Of a DNA stretch of 64,000 bases, positions 45,223 to 58,245 are shown one piece after another. This stretch comes from Hemerocallis citrina (lineage: Eukaryota > Streptophyta > Magnoliopsida > Asparagales > Asphodelaceae), in assembly GCA_017893485.1 (NCBI GenBank), contig CM030363.1:111657073-111721072 (forward strand). Reading direction: 5' to 3'. Under the pieces are notes generated by a model. That model was not told where the DNA came from, ran no database searches, and was given only the letters and a program-made list of their open reading frames with translations. How positions within the stretch are numbered: the stretch's first letter is position 1; each line of letters opens with the position of its first letter. The position numbers were made by a program, and so were the translations under genes.

Positions 45223-48200
45223 TTTCACACCCTGCTTCCCAAAAAGAATACGAAATACGGATACGCAACAAAAGCCCAGCAAATAATTTTCATCATCCAT
45301 AAGCTGTTCAAGAATCTTTACAACATCTCACGAAATAATCAGAGTCGGAAGCAAAAGTATCAACCAACATGCACAAATGAACCAAAATACCAACAAGAAT
45401 ACTTGAAACCAAATATATAAATCTCAAATAGTCATGATCTGAATAACACAAATATCCTGGGTCACATTGCCTAAATACAATAATAAATCCAAGTAATCAA
45501 ATACAATATTGTTCAAGCAAGCTACAAGAATTAATAATAATAAGATCCAGCACTAATACTTCATATCACCGATACTATTTGGAACCTGTTCTCCAAAATC
45601 TGCAATTGAACAATTGCAGGGATAGGAAAAAGGAAACAAGTACCCGTCAATTGCAAGTTACGGGCCGCTTGTAGTACAGGATACAAGTATATGGAAAACT
45701 AACTAATAACATGAATATAGGAATGATAACAGAATATAAATCATGGCATGGCAAGATGATCAAGTGTACAAGAAGCATGTATCAAGTGTCAAGTAAACAA
45801 GTATCATGTAAACATGTGTCAAGTGGCAGGTATCGTGTAATCATGTATCAAGTCTCATGTAAACAAGTCTCATGTATCATGTAGTCAAGTGTCAAGAAAG
45901 CATGTATCATATTCAAGTATCATGTTCAAGTATCATGTATCAAGTATCATATTCAAGTCTCATGTTCAAGTATCATGTGTCAAGTATTGTAGTGAGTACT
46001 ATCTAGGTAGCACTTCATGCGCTCCATCTTATAACACATGGTTGCTACAACAAACAGTATCGCTTTAGATTTCATAGGGAACCATAGAGGGCAGTGTACT
46101 CAGGGACAAGTCAAGTAACAAGTATCAAGCACGAGTCAAGTAATCGTGAACAAGTGGTAACAAATAGTATCAAGCACGAGTCACAGAATCGTGAACACGT
46201 GGCAGCAAGTAATATCAAGCACGAGTTACATAATTGTGAACACGTGGCAACAAGTAATATCAAGCATGAATCATATAGTCATGAGACATGGCGGCATATA
46301 GTATAACAAGCGCGAATCATTTAATTATGAAACATGGCAAATAGTAGTATCAAGCATGAATCATGTAATTATGTAACATGGCAATAAGTATTGAAAAACA
46401 CGGGCCCCCTTCTGTGTATATATTTCTGAATTATACACTATTCGATCTTTCCCTTAAACCCCGGCTTGGTTATTTATTATTAGTGTCAAACAAGCATATA
46501 TGTGTCACGAACAGGACAATTATATCATGGTATAATCAAGTAACAAGTTCAAGTTGTAAGATAAACATGTACAAGTACAAGATAACTCACAAAGGAATAA
46601 AATAACCAAATCTCAAGTTCAGGACAGTAAGACCATACTGTAGAAAAACTGTAATTCCTAGTATTATAAAGATGCAAAACTGAATCCGTCGAAACTTCTA
46701 GACAATATACTCCCTACCGAATGCAGCGAGTATAAATAAGTCATATAGTAATTCACAAAAACATAGCTCAAAACTGATTTGAATACAGAAAATATGTTTA
46801 GCCAGAAATCAGGAAATCAAATTTACAGTCAGTAAAATGGCATCAAAACTCATTAAATAAATCCACAAAAATTCTGGGGTATTCCCTTATAGGTCCAATA
46901 TCTAAATAAAAAGTTTCATAATTTTCCAGTAAAATTTGTTTAGTCATCAGAAATCAAAAAATATCAAGAAACGATAGTTTGGAAAATCTGGAATTCCCAA
47001 CACAGCTGTACGAAAACTGTAATATCTCGCAAACTGTGAAACAAAATCCAAATCCGCCAAGGGGAGATGAAAATAGATAGTATAAACTAACTTTTATATT
47101 TCACAAATATTTTTCATATAGTCAAAGGAATCAAGGTGAAAATACGATTCTTTACAGAGCAGCGAGCAAAATGCAGCAAGTATTGTTTTTATAAACAAGC
47201 GTGAAACAGCACATAAAACTCATCAATAAAATCCACCAAAATTCTGGGTAATCCCTAAATAAGTATAGAAAGACTGACCAAAGTTTTGGATCAAAATAAT
47301 ATTTGTAGCACAAGTATCAAAATAAGTTAATCATCAAAATCATCAAGAAACTAAATCTGAAAAAGATCTACACCTCTATAGTAAAACAGTCATATCTCAC
47401 ACATACGAAAATGAAATCGAGCAAGATCAGAGGGGTTGGAAAGAAGACGAATTTATCTAAAACTCATGTTTTATACTGAAATTAAGATTCTGACCTTAAT
47501 ATGGTCTAAATTACTAATCAAGGAAGAATAGCGGCAAAGCACAGATTTCACTCAAAAACAAAAATCGACATAGATCCAACGAATCTTGTTCCGAACTCAA
47601 CCAAACATGAAATCGAGTCTACCAAGTGTCCAAGGATCATGAAATAGGGTAATTAACAAATCTAAAACAAGTCTATCACATGGTTCTCAACAAATACCCA
47701 ATTTCTCACAAAAATTCACATACATGATCAAATCAAGAACGGGCAAAACCTAAGTTGTTTCATATCAATATTGTGTCGTGGGGAAACTATGGTCAAATTA
47801 CTATAGAGACAATATCAACAAGGGGTTTCATACACAATTTGTCTCTAGAACCAAAGTACACTACAAGCGGTATTTTGGACTTGTATCATACAAACGAATT
47901 TGAGTACAAGTTACTTGCCTTAACCGACGACGAAAAACAACGATGATGAGAGAATAACGGGAACAGGTTCCCGGCACGAACACAACGAATCAACGAACGA
48001 ACAAGATGAATAACCAATCACGAATGCGATCGGACGCCCCAGGATAAGATGATCTAGATGAGATGATGATGAAGATCTGAAGGCTAAGATCCAACAGATC
48101 AAGATCAAGGATCACTAGGCGATCGACGGCCAGGATTCAAAGATCAACCCTACTTGATCAAAACCCTTGATCAACGTAGCAAAGGTCAGGCTGGCTGCAA

Positions 48201-49252
48201 GGCGGGGACAGTGCTGGCTGTGCTGCTGACTGCAGAGCGACGGCGCAAGGGAGCTGCTGGGTTGTGCAGGGCAGCTAGAGCGGGTGACGTTCCTGCCTTG
48301 CGTCGAAGAATCAGTGCGACACAGAGGCTGGCTGACGAAGTCGCTGTCAAAGAAGACTGGACGACAGGGAGAGGGCCAGGGGGGACGCCAAGGTGATCTG
48401 CTGCTGGCACGGCAGGAGGTAAGGTCGGGAGAGGGTGGGGAGGAGCACCGGGAGAGATGGTGGAGATCGGGGAGCACAGGAGGAGGAAGGGAACGTCAGG
48501 AGGTTGCACAGTGTAGAAGGGATGATCGGGAGGATGGGTTGGAGGGTTGAACACGAAAGGGTGTAAGGGCGGCTGTGGTTAAGAAGGTGAACAGGCTCAA
48601 GATTTCAATATATATGGGTATAGAGGTATTTAAGGTTTTAGGCTGAAGAGGTTCAGAATGGGTTGGGTTGATGGGTTTGGGCTTTGTGAGGGTTTCGGTA
48701 GTGGGTAAACATGTAGGTGTTTAAATGAGTGGGTTTAATGAATGGGTTGTAGTGATGAATAGATATTTGGGTTATAAATGGGTTTGGGTATTAAAAACAG
48801 GGTATTGGGTTTCAATAAAATTAATTCAAAAATTCAATTAAATTAATATTAAAAGTAAATAATTTATTCAATAGAAAATATACAATTAGAAATACCACAG
48901 TACAATAAATTAAATAGTGTACACTGAGTTAATACTCAAATACTAGCAAATACAATAGGATTTTTAATATACGATCAAAATGTAATAACAATAAAAATAA
49001 TAATACTAACAATAGAATTTAATAATAATAATAATAATAAAATAACAGTAATAATAATAATAATAAGATTTGTATTAAAATATAAAATCATACAAAATAG
49101 TTACAAATACAATTACTGATCGAAAATAGATTTTAATAGGAGATCCAATTGTAAAATTCGAAAAAAAAATTTGAAAACAGAAAATTAATTTACATAAATT
49201 TTAAATACATAAAATAAATAGAAAATATGGGTTTGGGAAAATAGGGGTTACA
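45223..49252 (-). mobile_element. 5' LTR of element H (right copy)
   Basis: It begins TTTCACACCC in + orientation (TGTCACGCCC in the left copy, so the terminal G and a CpG are mutated) and ends AGGGGTTACA, followed by the TSD AAAAT. Confidence 0.85.
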
Positions 49253-51984
49253 AAAATACAAATAAGAATACTTGAAACCAAATACATAAATCTCAAATAG
49301 TCATGATCTAAATAAAACAAATATCATGGGTCACATTGCCCAAATACAAGAATAAATCCGAGTATCAAAATACAATATTTTTCAAGCAAGCTACAAGAAA
49401 TAATAATAATAAAATTTAGCACTAATACTTCATGTCACTGATACCATCTGGAATCTGTTCTCCAAAATCTGCAATTTAACAACTGCAGGGAAGAGGAAAA
49501 GAGAAAACAAGTACCCATCAATTGCAAGTTACAGGCCGCTTGTAATGCAGGATACAAGTACATGGGAAAAATAACTAACAACATGGAATAAGATGATATC
49601 AAAATAAACAACTAGCATGACAAGGTCATCAAGTGTAAATGGCATGAATCAAGTGTCAAGTAAACAAGTATCATGTAAACAAACATCAAGTGTCAAGTTT
49701 CATGTAATCATGTATCAAGTGTCATGTATCAAGTCTTATGTATCATTTAGTCAGGTGTCAAGCAAGCATGTATCATGTTCAAGTATCATGTATCAAGTCT
49801 TGTAGTGATTACTTTCTAGGTAGCACTTCATGCGCCTCATATTATAACACATGGTTGCTACATACAATCAAATTACGTTTAGGCCTAGTGGTTGGTTTCT
49901 ATAGGGCCGTGTACTCAGGCGTCAAGTCAAGTAACAAGTAACAGGTAAACAAGCACGAATTACGTAGTGAAATTGTGGCAACAAAAACAGGCATGAATCA
50001 TGTAGTCATGAAACATGGCAACAGGTATAACAGACATGAATCATGTAATCATGAAATATGGCAACAAATAATAATAACAGGCATGAATCATGTAATCGTG
50101 AGTTCATGGTATAATATAATAATAACAGGCATGAATCATGCAAGCATGAAACATGGCAACAAGTAATGGGATCACGAGCCACCTTCTGAGTACACATACC
50201 TATATTGTCCACTACTAAGGTCTTTCCCTTAAACCTTGGCTTGATTATTTATTATTAGTCTCAAACAAGAATGTATGTGTGCAAAACATATTAAGAATAA
50301 TATGGCATGATCATATAACAAGTTCAAGTTGCAAGATAAACAAGTACGGATGCAAGATATCTCATAAAGGAACAAAATAACCAAATCTCAAGCTCAGGAC
50401 AGCAAGACCATACTGTAGTAAAACAGTGATTTCCAGTGTTATGAACATGCAAATCTGAATCTGTCGAAACATCTAGAAAATAGACTCCCAACCGAATCCA
50501 GCAAGTATAAATAAGTCATATACTAATTCCCAAAAACATAACTCAAAACTGACTTGAATCCATAAAATAGGTTCAGCCAGAAATCAGGAAATCGAATTCA
50601 AGAGTAGGAAAACAGCAACAAAACATCTCAAATAAATCCAGGAAAAATCTGGGGTATCCCCTATCTGTCTAGTATCAAAATATAACGTTTCATAATTTTC
50701 TAGTAATATTAGTTTAGCCATCAAAAATCAGAAAATATCAAGAAACGATCGTTTGGCAAATCTGAAATTCCCAACACTGCTGTACGAAAACTGTAATATC
50801 TCGCAAACCGTGAAACGAAATCCAAATCCTCCAAAGGGAGAAGAAAATAGACAAAATAATCTAACTTTCATATTTCATAAATATTTTTCATATAGGAAAA
50901 AGAATTAGGGTGAAAATACAAATCTTTACAGAACAACGAGCAAAATACAGCAAGTATAGCATTCATAAACAAGCATGAAATGGTGTATAAAACTCATCAA
51001 TAAAATCCACCAAAATTCTGGGTAATCCCTAAATAGATGTAGAAGTACTGACCAAAGTTTCAGGTCAAAATAATATGTGTAGCACAAGTATCAAAATGAT
51101 TTAGTCATTAAAATCACCAAGAAACGAAATCTGAAAAAGATCTACACCTCTATAGTAAAACAGTCATATCTCACACATACGAAAACGAAATCGAGCAAGG
51201 TTAGAGAGGTTGGAAAGAATATGAATTCCTCTAAAACTCATGTTTTATACTGAAATTAAGATTCTAACCTTAATATGGTCTAAATTACTGATCAAGACAG
51301 ATTATCGACAAAACACAAAATTTCCACAAAAACCAAAATCAACATAAATCCAACGAAACTTGATCCAAACACCAACAAACATGAAATTGAGTCTACCAAG
51401 TGTCTAAACATCATGAATTAGGGTATACGACATGTCCACAACAAGTATATCACATGGATCTCACAAGCACAAGAGTTCTCATAATTGTTTCACATACACA
51501 TCACATCAAGAATGGGCAAAACCTAAGTTGTTTCATGTCAAATTTTTATGTCGTGAGGAAACTATGGTCAAAGAACTATAGAGACAATATCAACAAGAGG
51601 TCTCACACACAATTTGTCTCTAGAACCCAACTACACTACGGGGGCGTTTGGTACGCGGTAATGTATAAGGGAATCTAGGTTTACCCTCCTGATTACTTGG
51701 TTTGGTAAAACATAGGTATAGTCTTGTAAATAATCTTAAATTCCAAGGGTTATCAAAATAATTAGTTTGGAAGGATAAACATTCCCCTTGAAGAGAGTGA
51801 GATTTGTGGATTCCTCCACATAAAAATTGAGTGAGATTATTGCATACCCAAAACACCCTCCAAAATTCTAGTTTATCATATAATCAGTTCTTGTTCTCTC
51901 CAACCAAATTCACCCAAAATTTTGAACCCTAGCCTTCCGATCGCTCTTGTTCATCTGTCTTCCCGTCGTTCCATTCTTTAATAA

Positions 51985-52142
51985 AATGCTGAACAGGAAC
52001 TTCTCAATGTGCAGTACTGATCAACTTCCTATACGCATCAAGGAGACTGTACTCTCCACCTTTCCACATTATGGCCATTCAGGGATTTTTGAATCTGCAC
52101 GTGAACTTTTCGAGCTAATTTATGGACACCCTGTTGGAAAAG
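51985..52142 (+). pseudogene. Captured lipase gene fragment, upstream exon
   Basis: The frame reads S-M-C-S-T-D-Q-L-P-I-R-I-K-E-T-V, then P-H-Y-G-H-S-G-I-F-E-S-A-R-E-L-F, then Y-G-H-P-V-G-K. It resembles the region before the nucleophile elbow in plant class 3 lipases (alpha/beta hydrolases related to sn1-specific diacylglycerol lipases). The exon ends with AAAAG at 52142, followed by GTTGAG, a plausible donor. Its phase fits the next exon, joining to a D codon. The 5' boundary is uncertain; 51985 is approximate. Sequence upstream (51900-51980) may be intron or leader. Confidence 0.7.
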
Positions 52143-52256
52143 GTTGAGATTTAGTCCTTTTGTGCTTGTATTTCATGATGGTTTCTGCTAGATGTCTTAT
52201 TTAGGTGCAGTCCAGGTTTTTATGAGTTTATGAATTGGAAAGTGTGTTATTTGCAG

Positions 52257-52387
52257 ATGAACCTTCATCTGAAAAGCCTGGATTCCTTTCTTCTTTGACG
52301 GGAAATGGACGTGAATGTGGGGGATACAAACTTATCATCGTAGGACATTCATTGGGAGGAGTTGTTGCCACTTTTCTTGGTATTAGG
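52257..52387 (+). pseudogene. Captured lipase gene fragment, nucleophile-elbow exon
   Basis: The acceptor TTATTTGCAG at 52247-52256 opens the exon. It reads E-P-S-S-E-K-P-G-F-L-S-S-L, then G-G-Y-K-L-I-I-V, then GHSLGG with the expected catalytic serine codon at 52349-52351, and V-V-A-T-F-L-G-I-R. It ends at AGG with the canonical donor GTAAGC at 52388. GHSLGG is the GxSxG motif of lipase class 3 (PF01764). No stop or frameshift is seen in either exon. The Asp and His of the triad would lie in later exons that were not captured, so this cannot encode a working lipase. Confidence 0.8.
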
Positions 52388-53145
52388 GTAAGCATTTTGC
52401 AACTAGTGCAAGCATTCTAGGTGTATCATGTATTTTTTAGATTATTTCCTTGTTTCTTCTTTCTGGAAGATCACATTTGATGACTGCATGTGTACAACCT
52501 GGTTCTACTTTTATATCTATTTTAGCCATTCTGCTTCTCACTCGACCATACTTTTGCATAAAGGGGAATATGTCCATTAGGGGGCTCTTTTGCACGTATA
52601 TTGCACGTGCTGTTTTTAGATCTTAGGTGTCGGGTTCCTTTATGAAATATGTAGAGTTGAAATTTGCTTCTATGAACTTTATTGTTTCATTTGTATATAT
52701 TTAAGTACCTATGTCTCGTGTTCATAAATACATTTTATTTTTCCTTTTTGTTATGTTCTTCATCTAACTGGTTGAAATATATTTGAATCATAATGTAATT
52801 TTTTTTAGTAATCTATTTGTTAATTTCCTAAAGTTTTATAAGATATATATCAGTATTGCTTTTGCACATGCATGCATATACATCAATTACTAAGTTCGAT
52901 AACTTTTACATTTATTTATTTTTAAATAAAGCCAAAAGGGTATTTTCGGTAATGTCTACTATAGAGATGGATTGATGGGAATGAATTGTTCTATACCAAA
53001 CATGGTAATAAAGTATTCCCAGGCATGTAATGTCGTATACCAAATACAGTATTGCAACATTCCAGGGAATCTTCATTCCCACCCTCATATTCCTGGAAAT
53101 CCACTAATTCCTGGGAATTCTCCAATCAGCGTACCAAACGCCCCC
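52388..53145. other. Intron remainder and right end of element J
   Basis: AT-rich sequence with no exon that I can recognise, ending in a right subterminal region with repeated ATACCAAA(C/T)A and TTCC(A/T)GG(G/A)AAT motifs before the terminal repeat. Confidence 0.5.
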
Positions 53146-54706
53146 TACAAGCGGTATTTTTGACTTGTATCATACAAAGAAATTTGAGTACAAGTTATTT
53201 GCCTGAGAGACGATGATGGAAACGAAGCAAAGAAGAGAATAACAGGAACAGATTCCTGGAACAAGAACACGACGAACGAAGGACGAACACACGAACAAGA
53301 TGCACAACACGATCACGATCAGGCACCGACCTCGATGATCAAGAGGAGATCCACGACCCACATCCAATCAAGCATGATGATCAAGATCCAATGGATGGCC
53401 AAGATCAAAACCAAGGGGACATGATCATGATGATCAAGAAGATGATGAAGCGATCCAACGGTCGAGATCCAACATGATCAAAACCCAAACAAACAGCAAC
53501 CAATCCATGGCTATTCACTGTTGCTGGTCGATGCCAGGACGGAGCAGCATAAGGAGGTCGGTAGAGCACAACAGGGAGGTGGCTGAGCACCGGTGGCAGT
53601 GCTCAGGGAGAGCAGCACGGCGCCGAGGGGGGTCTGCCTGGCCGTAGGTGGCTACAGCGGTGGAGAATAGGCTGGAGGGGTCTGCTAGACTGCCTCACTA
53701 TTGCTGTGCTGGGAGGAGCTGCTGGCGTTGCAGTCGTCGGAGGGTGCAGGCAGAGCAACTGGTGGAGGGAAGACGAGGGCGGCCATGGCGCTACGTCGAT
53801 TGGTGCTGAGGTTGCCATGGCTTGCTAGGCGACGCTGCAGGCGACGCAAGAGGGTGCGATGCAGGGCTGTGCAGTCATTGGTCTGGACTGCAGGGCGGCA
53901 AGCGAGGAGTTGGCTGGGGCTGGCATGACTGAGGGGCACGTCGGAGAGGGAAAGAAGCATCGGAAGGGGTGATGGGTTGAAGAAGGTGGAAGATGAGAAG
54001 GCGGCTAGGGTGAATAGGAATAGGAACAGGCAAGTATGGGTTAATAAATAGGGCTGTATTAGGGTTTAGAGATACAGGGTGAAAATGGGTAGGGGATATA
54101 GGCTTAACGGGTTTGGTGACTAAAATGGGTTATTGGTTTAGGGATTAAATAAGTAATGGGTACTGGGTCTTATTGGATATTGGGTTTGGTATAATATGCT
54201 ATTGGGTTTAGAGTTTTAGGGTTTAGGGGATTTGAAGTGGGTCTGGGTTGAGTCCAATGGGTAATTGAGTTTAATAAAATCCAATAGGGAAAAATAAAAT
54301 ATCCAATAAGAAACTAAATGGGTGGAAGGGTATTAAAAACAAATAAGAGTTTTAGGAAAAATATATAAATAAGATTTTTTAAATAACCAGTCAAAAATTA
54401 ATAATAACAATAATACTAATAACAATAATAATAATAAGAAAATGATAAAATAATAATGGTAATCATAATAACAGTAATAATGATAATAATAATAATAAGA
54501 GTAATAATAACAAAAATAAGAATTGTAATTCAATATAAAAATCACAGAAAATATTTACAAATAAAATCATTGATCGAAAACAGATTTTAATAGGAGATCC
54601 AATAATACAACTTGATAAAAGAACTTGAAAGCGGTAAAATTAATTTACAAAAATTTTTAATACGAAAAATACACAAAAATACATTTTTGGGAAAACAGGG
54701 ATTACA

Positions 54707-56400
54707 CCTACCCTGTGATCGGTGGGAAACTTCAGCTTCAAGTGGTAGGCGGAGGGAACCACCTGGAGTGTGCAAAGGCCGGGTCTGGCAAGGACAGCAT
54801 TATAGGCTGCCTTGATATTGACCACCTTGAAGTCCATCTCTTTGGTCCGAAGGGTCGAGGCCGTACCGGCAGTCACATCAAGTGTGACAATTCCCTCAAT
54901 TTGGACAGCGACGCGAGAGAACCCATGAAGCGTGTAGCCCGCCGGGTTCAACCTTTCGCAGGAGAGCTTAAGACTTTCGAACACAACTAAGAATAGTATA
55001 TTAACCGAACTCCCGTTATCTACAAGGATATGTCGGACCTCATGGTTCACCATGTCGAGGCTGACCACCAGGGCATCACAATGGGGCAGTCAAACGCCTT
55101 TGAATATTCATTGGAGAATGAGACTGCCAGCCTCTGGTCCACATGGGGCGGATAGTTATGGACCGAGTTTACTTTCCGAACGAACGCTTTGCGGGAGGTT
55201 TTCGATTCTCCCCCCATAGGTCCACCGTGGACACAGTGAAGGATGGTCGGCCCACTGGCCTCCTCGAGCTCGGGTTCGGGCTCGGGCCGCTTGCTGATCG
55301 TCCGAGGAGGAGGTGCTGGCTGTGGATCCCTCTAGTCTCTCGGGATCTTTCAAGTGAACTCCCTCAGGCACCCCCTCTGGATGAGGGCTTCGATTTCTTC
55401 TTTGAGGGCACAACAATTATCGGTTTCATGCCTATTGTCCCGATTGAAGCGCTAGAAGAACCTCTGGTCCCTCTTCATATTGCTGTTAGGTCGGGGAGGA
55501 AGGCGGATGATGCCCTTGTCCTCAATCTCCAGGAGGTTGGCCAAAACGTTTTGTGTCAGCGGAGTGTACCTCTCGAAACGGGGGACCGGCGGGGAGCGTT
55601 TCTGGGCAGCCAGATCTTTCTGGGCCTTCTTCATAGGTTTAGATTCTTCGGTCTTCCTCTTCCCCTTTCCTGGGGTTTCTTTCAGGCCTACTTTTTGACC
55701 TTGTTGAGGAGGTCGGGAAAGTCCAGGGGCGGTTTCTTGGCCAAAGAAGCCTTCAACTGGTCGGGGCGAACATTGTGCCGAAAGGCCGCCGAGGCGACAC
55801 TGGCATCGATGGACGTGACGGCCAGTACTTCGGTTGTGAACCTTCACACAAACTCGTGGAGGAGTTCTCCTTCCTTCTGCTTGAGGTCCAGAAGGGACAC
55901 GCTCGTCTTCTAGACATTTCAACTGGTCACAAAGTTAGTAAGAAAGTTTTCTTCCAGCTAGTCGAACGAGAAGACCGAACCGACGGCGAGCTTTGAGAAC
56001 CATTCCCAAGCCAGGCCATGTAGGGTGGCAGGGATGGTGCGGCATAGGAGAGGATCTGATGCGGTGTGAATCATCATGAGGGTTTTGAACCTTTCCATGT
56101 GATCAGTTGGATCACTCTCGCCATTTTAGGTTTCGATCTGAGGCAGCCTGAAATTCCTGGGAAAATCATTGTCTAGAATTTGGGGGGAAGAACGGGGTCG
56201 GCTTGGCTGATGCGCCCGATAGGTTTGTGGTCCTCCCTCATTAATTCGGGCGAGATGATTCTCCATCTCCTGGAGACGGCAAAGGACAGCTTCGTTCTAC
56301 CGCGGTGGCTGGGACGAACCGTGAGACGTGGGACCCCGACCCTCTTCGCGCCTTGCGCCGGTAGTTTGTTTTTCGAATCCGGGATTGCCTCCGAGGGCAC
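54707..56400 (-). pseudogene. Element F gag C-terminal half and protease
   Basis: Reading leftwards from 56400: the coiled-coil-like part and F-R-P(Q)-P residues of gag, then a charged linker. P-R-F-E-R-Y-T-P-L-T-Q-N-V-L follows (about 55580-55540), the usual lead-in to the zinc-knuckle-like part R-F-N-R-D-N-R-H-E-T-D-N-C-C near 55450-55400. The protease ORF 55068-54640 contains H-I-L-V-D-N-G-S-S-V-N-I-L-F (active site D-x-G-S) and A-Y-N-A-V-L-A-R-P; its K-F-P-T-D end meets solo LTR G at 54706. Frames change several times and stops occur. The longest + strand ORF (55143-55913) is an antisense shadow of this region. Confidence 0.8.
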
Positions 56401-57884
56401 TGTAATACCCTGTATTTTTAAAAAATTGTTTGAGATTAGAAAGTGAATTAAAATGATTCTTTTTTGTAATTAAATAACTATCTCATCCTTTTTACACGTG
56501 CAAAACACATGCAAATGTTGACTTGGAGGTTCAAAACCAAAAATTATTTTTGGAAAACTCATTATTTATTATTTGAGATTATTTGGGATTTTTCTAGATT
56601 TTTCTGAAAATTATTGGACTTATTTGCAATTTTTACAAAAAGAAGGACTTTTGTGCAAAATTACCAAATGGGTGTGAAAACTCCAGATTTTCGTATTTTT
56701 GGGCTGAATATAATCCCTAGTTAATTTAGGAGTAAAGATTTTACCTCCAGTTTCTACACGTTTGACTTATTTCACAAGTCTTGGTAAAAGAGGATCTTTT
56801 TACAAAATTGCTATTTGAATGGTTGAAAATGCAAAATTTGTTTTATGGGTTTCCCTACAAAGCCGGCTGATGCTGGAGGGGATCTTTTCAATTTTTGAAC
56901 TTGATTAAAACTTGTTTTTACTAATTTCCAATAAAATGGCCTAATTATTAAAAGGGACATTTTAAAAAGGAATATTTTACAAATGTTTTCTAAAACCTTA
57001 GAATCTTAAATCCCGGACTATGTAGGATTTGTGCAGCCATCATTCGCAGCACAATACAGGAGATTTATTATTTCTTATTATTTTGGAGTTCTAAAGGAAG
57101 ATCTTGGATTTCTTGCTAGGAGAACCTTTTCTTATTATTTCTTTCATCTTCGTTCAATTCCTTCAACAATGTGAGTGATATATTTGTTTTATTTTGTTCT
57201 TTGAATGTTGGATGTGGTGATTCATCTTTTAGAAAACATGCTAGGATTGATTATGAATATGTACATGATGGATTGAATGGATCGTTGAATTAAAAATTGA
57301 TCTTTTGTGAACCCTAGTTATCCATGAATAGATTTGCATGTATACGGTTTGAGATCCATATTATTTTGAGTTTGGTGAACACTACTTGATTATGATAATA
57401 TTAACCTTGTATGTCCATGAGTTAATAATGATGATGGGGTTTGAGAAGTTTTTGAGAAGGATTAATGAATTATGAGTTCTTATCTTGAGAATTAGATTTG
57501 GGGGAACTGAATGATATTTGATGCAATACCACTAATTTGGGGATTTTTGGAAATTGTGCAAGGTTTTACTCAAATTGGATTCCATGAATATTAAGATTTA
57601 AATTCTAAATATGCTGCTATTTCTAATCGAAGGACTTGTGGAATTTTCTTTAGTGCACGAACATGCACCAACGATTTACATGAATTTCGTACTTCATTGT
57701 TATTAAAGAAAATCAACAATTTGCTATTTTTATTAATTCAAAGTTGTTTTGATTGTTTTATGGACTCGTTTATATCCTACAAGTCATATTTGATCATATC
57801 AGAAATATGCTTTTCACAGAATTCATTTTTATAAAGTAAAACTCCGTATCGATTGAAATGTGCACAACAAAAAACTGCAGTCTG

Positions 57885-58245
57885 CAAGTCGACAGTCGAC
57901 CGGTTAATTTATACAGTCGACCGTCGCTACCTCGCTGCTGTATTTTTCTTGAAGTTTTAAAATATCATGCGGAACATTCGACTGACCCATTTTTACAGTC
58001 GACTGAGTCTGCTCTGTTTTAATATTTCCCTAAGATTTGGATTTTTACTCTGGACAGTCGACCGATGACCTCTTACAGTCGACTATCAGTACTTAGAATT
58101 ATTTTATGTAAAGTTCTGGAGTTGTCGCTCTGGACAGTCGACCTATGGCTTTTACAGTCGACTACTATACTTAGATTTATTTTCTTGAAGTCTTAGATTT
58201 TCACTCTGGACAGTCGACCGATTCCTGTATATAGTCGACTGTTAC
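57885..58245. repeat. Tandem block with ten GTCGAC palindromes
   Basis: A unit of about 80 bp, repeated some four times, each copy with two sites in the pattern GGACAGTCGACC...TTACAGTCGACT. Units also share TTCTTGAAG and TTAGATTTT(C/T)ACTCT blocks. Nine further sites of the same wide form are clustered at 7349-8178. Confidence 0.85.

Larger units (their letters stand above)
40236..49252 (-). mobile_element. Element H: LARD-like retrotransposon with 4 kb LTRs
   Basis: H is 9017 bp with a TSD AAAAT (40231-40235, 49253-49257), LTRs of 4042 and 4030 bp and only 945 bp between them. A PPT complement and a Met-tRNA-type PBS complement set its orientation. The interior has no retrotransposon ORF, so it must depend on enzymes of other elements. 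It is inserted in a solo LTR of its own family, which shows repeated rounds of amplification. LTR identity is roughly 95% by eye, with many differences at CpG sites. Confidence 0.85.
51640..53145 (+). mobile_element. Element J: DNA transposon carrying captured lipase exons
   Basis: 1506 bp with perfect 17-bp terminal inverted repeats GGGGGCGTTTGGTACGC. It interrupts the family 2 LTR so that ACTAC plus TACAAGCGG restores the sequence of the other copies, giving a 3-bp TSD TAC (51637-51639, 53146-53148). A 3-bp duplication and GGGGG(C/T)GTTTGG ends fit PIF/Harbinger-like elements, though TSDs there are usually TTA/TAA. No transposase is present. The left part holds two exons of a class 3 lipase gene with introns, so it qualifies as a Pack-type element. 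Confidence 0.8.
40069..54706 (-). mobile_element. Solo LTR G (family 2), interrupted by elements H and J
   Basis: On the minus strand the ends are TGTAATCCC and GGGCGTGACA. The TSD is CCTAC (40064-40068, 54707-54711). The LTR itself is 40069-40235 plus 49253-54706. It carries element J at 51640-53145. After removing inserts it is about 4.1 kb and matches the LTRs of element H along its length, including the minisatellites and the (AAT)n run. It is inserted in the protease-RT region of element F. Confidence 0.85.

Noticed and set aside
51985..52387. A resident host lipase gene
   Set aside because: Only two exons are present, the remaining catalytic triad is absent, and the segment is enclosed by transposon terminal repeats and a TSD.
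55143..55913. Longest ORF of the window (256 codons, + strand)
   Set aside because: It lies antisense to the gag-protease of element F, whose conserved motifs are on the minus strand. The + strand product has no recognisable domain.
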